Shown here: positions 12,435-14,996 of the stretch, one piece after another
Numbering within the stretch: position 1 is the stretch's first letter
Layout: the number at the start of each line of letters is the position of its first letter
NCBI GenBank assembly: GCA_002688335.1
Contig: NZCQ01000066.1
Location: forward strand, 1-14,996
DNA length: 14,996 bases
Direction of reading: 5' to 3'
Source of the DNA: Candidatus Pacearchaeota archaeon
GTDB taxonomy: Archaea; Nanobdellota; Nanobdellia; Pacearchaeales; GW2011-AR1
Notes under the pieces: generated by a model
What the model was told of the DNA's origin: nothing
The model's database searches: none
The model's input: the letters and a program-made list of their open reading frames with translations, nothing else
Program-made: the position numbers and the translations under genes

Positions 12435-12636
12435 GGCTCTTTCAAAAATTGGTTATCTTCACGAAAGAACGAAGGGAAGTCATGCTATTCTTAATAAGAC
12501 TGATCCAATTAAGGGTAAGATAACGATCCCAGTTCCTTTACATCCTGAATTAGCAAAAGGAACTCTTAAGAGTATTATGAATCAGGCTGAGTTAAGTCGA
12601 GGGGATTTATTTAGATTGTTAGGGAAGAAGGGTTAA
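12394..12636 (+). CDS. hicA: HicA-like mRNA interferase toxin
   Basis: The 80-residue protein carries the HicA (YcfA) double-stranded-RNA-binding-like fold: LPILSGKDMIKALSKIGYLH, then the catalytic histidine in RTKGSHAIL (H30), a strand KITIPVPLHPELAKGTLKSI and a final helix (MNQAELSRGDLFRLLG). All conserved positions (SGK, GSH, P.H, GTL.SI, QA) are present, so it is expected to be an active ribosome-independent RNase held in check by HicB. The first codons overlap the end of hicB by 41 nt, and an internal M12 is also possible. Nothing convincing lies in the 115 nt after it. Confidence 0.85.
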   Translation: MPKLPILSGKDMIKALSKIGYLHERTKGSHAILNKTDPIKGKITIPVPLHPELAKGTLKSIMNQAELSRGDLFRLLGKKG

Positions 12637-12751
12637 AATATGGGAAAATGTTAAGAGAGAATGATAATTTGATGGAGAATAAGAGAGTGATTACAGAACA
12701 AGTTTGTATGATTGGGGAGAGAAGAAAATTAGATGGGTAAATATTATTCTT

Positions 12752-13510
12752 TTAAGTTTTGGTGTTTGCATTCTTCCATAAAACATTAAATATCTTTATT
12801 TGTGTATTAGCAAAATTTTCATCTTTTATTAATAGGGCATAAGGTTTTTCTCCTTGACTCAAAAAATATACATAGCCTCCTGCAACTCCAAACTCGGTTT
12901 CTTGTTCAATCTCAGTGTATTTTATTTTAATATATTTTAATTTTTCTCTTTCTTTTCCATGTTTTTTTACACTTTTCGGAACAATTAATTGTTGTTTAAC
13001 CTTTTTTTTAATTCTGGGATTGTGAAAGTATTCTAATAAAAATGCATTCCATTTTTCATAAGCTATTGGTGCAGAAGCAATATAAACTTTTGAATTTGAC
13101 TTCCAACTATCTGTAAACTCATTAAACATAGATTTAACTCCATTTATTCCTTCGAAATACTTGAAGTCGTTTTCCTTAGAATCGTTTAGTTTAAATGTTT
13201 TGAGAGTTGAAATAAATTCCTTAAGTTCTTTTTTTTCTTTTTCGATTTGTTTTTCTTTATCCACTATAATTGAGAAAAGATTTTCTGGATCTACGGGCCT
13301 GTATACTTTGATGTTATTAACTATCTTGAAGCTTATTATTCCTTTTCCAAGTAATTTTTCTAAGATATTGTAAATGTGAGAACTTGGGATGTTTGTTTTT
13401 GAACTAATTAAACTTGCTTTAGCTTCCTTATGTTGGAGAAGAAAAAGATAGACTTTTGCTTCAGATGGAGTGAAATCTAGATTCCTTAATTTTTCTATAA
13501 TATCTTCCAT
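12752..13510 (-). CDS. TrmB-family transcriptional regulator
   Basis: The 252-residue protein begins with the TrmB winged helix-turn-helix (residues 1-80): LRNLDFTPSEAKVYLFLLQH, ASLISSKTNIPSSHIYNILEKLLGKGIISF, then YRPVDPENLF, the typical TrmB hinge into a coiled coil (KEKQIEKEKKELKEF). The C-terminal part (about 115-250) has the phospholipase-D-like fold found in many TrmB relatives (VYIASAPIAYEKW, KQQLIVPKSV), but no sugar-binding TrmB domain is clear. It should bind promoter DNA and sense an unknown ligand. It diverges from the receiver-domain gene, sharing a 101-nt intergenic region with palindromes at its own promoter, consistent with autoregulation. Confidence 0.85.
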   Translation of the reverse strand: MEDIIEKLRNLDFTPSEAKVYLFLLQHKEAKASLISSKTNIPSSHIYNILEKLLGKGIISFKIVNNIKVYRPVDPENLFSIIVDKEKQIEKEKKELKEFISTLKTFKLNDSKENDFKYFEGINGVKSMFNEFTDSWKSNSKVYIASAPIAYEKWNAFLLEYFHNPRIKKKVKQQLIVPKSVKKHGKEREKLKYIKIKYTEIEQETEFGVAGGYVYFLSQGEKPYALLIKDENFANTQIKIFNVLWKNANTKT

Positions 13511-13512
13511 TT

Positions 13513-13550
13513 TACTACCTTAGATGTGTAGTAGGAAGTATTTAAATACT
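13513..13550 (-). promoter_or_regulatory. Promoter and palindromes before the TrmB-like gene
   Basis: The 14-nt palindrome agtatttaaatact (13537-13550) contains a TATA-like tatttaaata about 33 nt before ATG 13510. A second inverted repeat tactac / gtagta (13513-13518, 13528-13533) covers the probable start of transcription. This is the position of an autorepressor site. Which protein binds is inferred, not seen. Confidence 0.45.
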
Positions 13551-13567
13551 ATTTATGGGTGTTGTTA

Positions 13568-13601
13568 CTATAAAGTTAAACTAATAATTAATGTAAGGGG
13601 G
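13568..13601 (+). promoter_or_regulatory. TATA box and Shine-Dalgarno of the receiver-domain gene
   Basis: ctataaag (13568-13575) would start transcription near 13597, and aaggggg (13595-13601) lies ten bases before ATG 13612. With the endonuclease gene, this is one of the few visible Shine-Dalgarno sequences in the window. Confidence 0.4.
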
Positions 13602-13611
13602 ATGAAATAAA

Positions 13612-14214
13612 ATGAATGAAAATAAAAAAATACTGATCGTGGATGATACAGAAGCTAATCTAATTACTGGTAAGTTGTTAGAAGATGAAGGGCATGATGT
13701 TATTTATGCAAGAGATTATAGTGAAGCAGTTAATTTGGCTGGATTTGAAAGATTTCCATTTAAAGCATCTGGAAGAAAGGAAGATGGTATAGATATGCTA
13801 TTAACCGATCTTAATTTGCCTTGGGGAGAAGATTCAGAAAAACCACACAGAGAAGAAGGAGTTCATGCATTAGGTTATGGACTAGTTTTGTCTGCTATGG
13901 CAAATGGAATCTCATACGTAGGAATGATTACAAATCAGGATCACCATGATAGTCCTTTAGCTGCCACTTGGGATTATATCCCTGAAACTTCTTTTAGAAC
14001 TGGCGATACTGTACTTGGTATTTGGGACAATAGGGGTTGTAAGGCACAAGATGATTGCGGAAATCTAGATAGATTTTACAAATCTGCAGACTCTTTTGTA
14101 ACTGTTCCAAGCTGGGATAAATTTGATTATGAGAAAGATCCTTTGTGGAAGGAAGTTAAACCTGATAAACATTGGCACGAAGCAGCTCGAAGATTGTTAA
14201 GTTATGAATCTTAA
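13612..14214 (+). CDS. Stand-alone receiver-domain (CheY-like) protein with extended second half
   Basis: The 200-residue product starts like a response-regulator receiver: KKILIVDDTEANL with acidic D11 and D12, a first helix, then DGIDMLLTDLNLP with phosphoacceptor candidate D66. The rest departs from the family. The segment between helix 2 and strand 3 is lengthened, and after HALGYGLVLSAMANGISYVGMITN there are some 90 residues rich in Trp, His, Asp and Cys (DHHDSPLAATWDYI, GCKAQDDCG, KHWHEAARRLL) with no recognised output domain. The usual lysine after strand 5 is not evident. No histidine kinase is in the window. It may signal by protein contact. The stop lies 37 nt before the predicted insertion-sequence end. 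Confidence 0.7.
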   Translation: MNENKKILIVDDTEANLITGKLLEDEGHDVIYARDYSEAVNLAGFERFPFKASGRKEDGIDMLLTDLNLPWGEDSEKPHREEGVHALGYGLVLSAMANGISYVGMITNQDHHDSPLAATWDYIPETSFRTGDTVLGIWDNRGCKAQDDCGNLDRFYKSADSFVTVPSWDKFDYEKDPLWKEVKPDKHWHEAARRLLSYES

Positions 14215-14259
14215 ACAAATGCGCAAGAAAATCAGTATAAGCTTTTATTCTACTGAATA

Positions 14260-14279
14260 CCCCACGGCTTGCCGTGGGG
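14260..14279 (+). repeat. Left-end subterminal hairpin of the IS200-like element
   Basis: ccccacgg-cttg-ccgtgggg, a perfect 8-bp stem. TnpA of this family binds such hairpins as single-stranded DNA. It also ends just before the transposase leader, so it can shield the gene from outside transcription or act as a weak terminator for the receiver-domain gene. Confidence 0.75.
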
Positions 14280-14326
14280 ATGATAGCGAAAGAAAAACTG
14301 TTAAACGCTAAAGATTAGTTTTTAAT

Positions 14327-14770
14327 ATGGAAGAAGATCTTCTTGGGAAATCGGCTCATAAAGTTTTCAAGATAAAATATCATTTTGTATTTTGTATCAA
14401 ATATAGAAAAGACTTATTTCTCGAAGAGAAATATGTGGAGTTTTTGAAAGAGATCTGTAAAGGAATAGAAGAGCGATACTCAATAAGGTTTGAGACGATG
14501 GGGTTTGATGAGGACCACGTCCATTTCATGATACAAACTTATCCAAGATTTTCTCCTTCAGAAGTTTTTAGAGTAGTGAAGAGTATCACTGCAAGAAAAC
14601 TCTTCGAGAAATATCCAGATATTAAAAAAGAATTGTGGGGAGGAGAGTTTTGGAGTGATGGTGGGTTTGTTGGAACAGTTGGAGAAGGGATTAATGCAGA
14701 GATAATTAGAAAGTATATTAAGAATCAAGGGAGAAAGCCTGAGCAACTGAAGTTAGTGGACTTTGTATAG
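14327..14770 (+). CDS. tnpA: IS200-type Y1 transposase (TnpA)
   Basis: The 147-residue protein is a HUH single-strand transposase. It has the N-terminal strand KYHFVFCIKYRKDLF, the metal-binding HUH as HVH in DEDHVHFMIQ (residues 64-73), SPSEVFRVVKSITARKLF, the WGGEFWSDGGFVGTVGE block and the nucleophile tyrosine in EIIRKYIKNQG. All catalytic elements are present and the length is normal, so the enzyme looks intact. It would cut at the hairpin ends and move the element as a single-stranded circle during replication. It stands alone without TnpB. A TATA-like tttttaata (14315-14323) lies too near the ATG for a normal promoter, so its expression is probably low. Confidence 0.92.
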   Translation: MEEDLLGKSAHKVFKIKYHFVFCIKYRKDLFLEEKYVEFLKEICKGIEERYSIRFETMGFDEDHVHFMIQTYPRFSPSEVFRVVKSITARKLFEKYPDIKKELWGGEFWSDGGFVGTVGEGINAEIIRKYIKNQGRKPEQLKLVDFV

Positions 14771-14789
14771 CAGGGGGTGGTGGGAGATG

Positions 14790-14809
14790 CTCCGGGGCTT
14801 GCCCTGGGG
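14790..14809 (+). repeat. Right-end subterminal hairpin of the IS200-like element
   Basis: ctccgggg-cttg-ccctgggg folds into an 8-bp stem with two G-T pairs and the same cttg loop as the left hairpin. It is 19 nt after the transposase stop. Confidence 0.7.
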
Positions 14810-14844
14810 AGGTTCACTATAGTTATTGTAATTTTCCGAGAGTG

Positions 14845-14918
14845 TTTATAAATAATAATTGTTTTATTGATTTATGAAAACTAATAATTTAGATAATGTA
14901 TTGTATAGAGAACTTTGA
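14845..14918 (+). pseudogene. Promoter with a 14-codon gene start cut off by a repeat
   Basis: The TATA box tttataaat (14845-14853) is 25 nt before ATG 14874, the exact spacing of functional leaderless genes here, but the frame stops after MKTNNLDNVLYREL (TGA 14916-14918). The stop lies where the palindromic repeat begins (14907). The simplest reading is that a gene was truncated when the repeat inserted. A real tiny peptide or leader is the alternative. Confidence 0.35.
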
Positions 14919-14996
14919 AAAACTCCGTTTTTCTCATTCTCTAAGAAGAACTTTGCCTTGATTTGCTTCGCAAATGACATTTATGCAAAGTTCTCT
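14907..14996. repeat. Hairpin-dense repeat at the window end
   Basis: agagaactttg (14907-14917) and caaagttctct (14986-14996, the last bases of the window) are perfect reverse complements. Inside are gaaaaac-tcc-gtttttc (14917-14933), agaactttgc / gcaaagttct (14946-14955, 14985-14994) and atttgc-ttc-gcaaat (14961-14975). agaactttg also occurs twice as a direct repeat. The boundaries look like those of a small mobile or recombination unit that may continue beyond the window. Confidence 0.55.

Larger units (their letters stand above)
14251..14817 (+). mobile_element. IS200/IS605-type insertion sequence, transposase only
   Basis: A single TnpA gene lies between two imperfectly matched hairpins of the same shape (8-bp stem, cttg loop) at 14260-14279 and 14790-14809, the classic subterminal hairpins of single-strand transposons. 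Just 5' of the left hairpin is gaata (14255-14259), complementary to tattc (14246-14250), which fits the guide and target pairing that sets the left cleavage point near 14250/14251. The right end is placed after ttcac near 14817, by analogy only. There is no inverted terminal repeat and no target duplication, as expected for the family. tnpB is absent. Confidence 0.7.

Noticed and set aside
12672..12740. 22-codon ORF (MENKRVITEQVCMIGERRKL and on) after hicA
   Set aside because: Very short, no promoter at the usual spacing and no recognisable pattern.
14864..14980. Minus-strand ORF of 38 codons beginning MSFAKQIKAKFF
   Set aside because: It is made almost wholly of the palindromic repeat arms and has no promoter visible. 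It is likely a by-product of the repeat.

Overview
The window is very AT-rich and reads as chromosome of a small-genome archaeon, most likely of the DPANN type (Woesearchaeota or Pacearchaeota-like; this placement is inference). The support is an archaeal/eukaryotic-type prolyl-tRNA synthetase, a deoxyhypusine synthase, a TrmB-like regulator, a tRNA-Arg without an encoded CCA end, and TATA-like boxes that sit 25-30 nt before many start codons with no Shine-Dalgarno. That spacing implies mostly leaderless transcripts.

Layout. 1-3.6 kb (+): end of an unknown gene, gatB, a DMT-family exporter, a PH-domain membrane protein and an anchored protein of unknown function. 3.6-6.25 kb (-): a short RHH-like regulator overlaps an aromatic-amino-acid-type permease by ATGA. 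Next comes a guanidinoacetate N-methyltransferase (GAMT)-like gene with a single-base frameshift, then the last membrane helix of what looks like a second permease. The run ends in a toxin-antitoxin-like pair (frameshifted small toxin-like ORF, zinc-ribbon/AbrB antitoxin-like gene). 6.3-7.9 kb (+): a free-standing LAGLIDADG endonuclease whose stop codon lies inside a tRNA-Arg(UCG) gene, a Nudix hydrolase, a small basic protein and two long inverted repeats. 8-10.4 kb (+): two tiny overlapping membrane proteins, proS and two unknown ORFs. 10.4-11.4 kb (-): deoxyhypusine synthase, followed by a 120-nt nested palindrome. 11.7-12.6 kb (+): another overlapping pair of small membrane proteins and a HicB-HicA module. 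12.75-14.2 kb: a TrmB-like regulator diverging from an unusual receiver-domain protein. 14.25-14.82 kb: an IS200/IS605-type element with only a Y1 transposase and paired hairpins. The window ends in a hairpin-dense repeat.

Housekeeping translation genes (gatB, tRNA-Arg, proS, dhs) alternate with accessory and mobile items: two toxin-antitoxin-like loci, a homing endonuclease, an insertion sequence and decaying genes. The most interesting locus is the RHH - permease - GAMT-like cluster. GAMT makes creatine in animals, its substrate-binding residues appear kept here, and the reading frame is broken at one A-run. Two independent frameshifts and a permease stub lie within 1 kb (3.94-4.93 kb).
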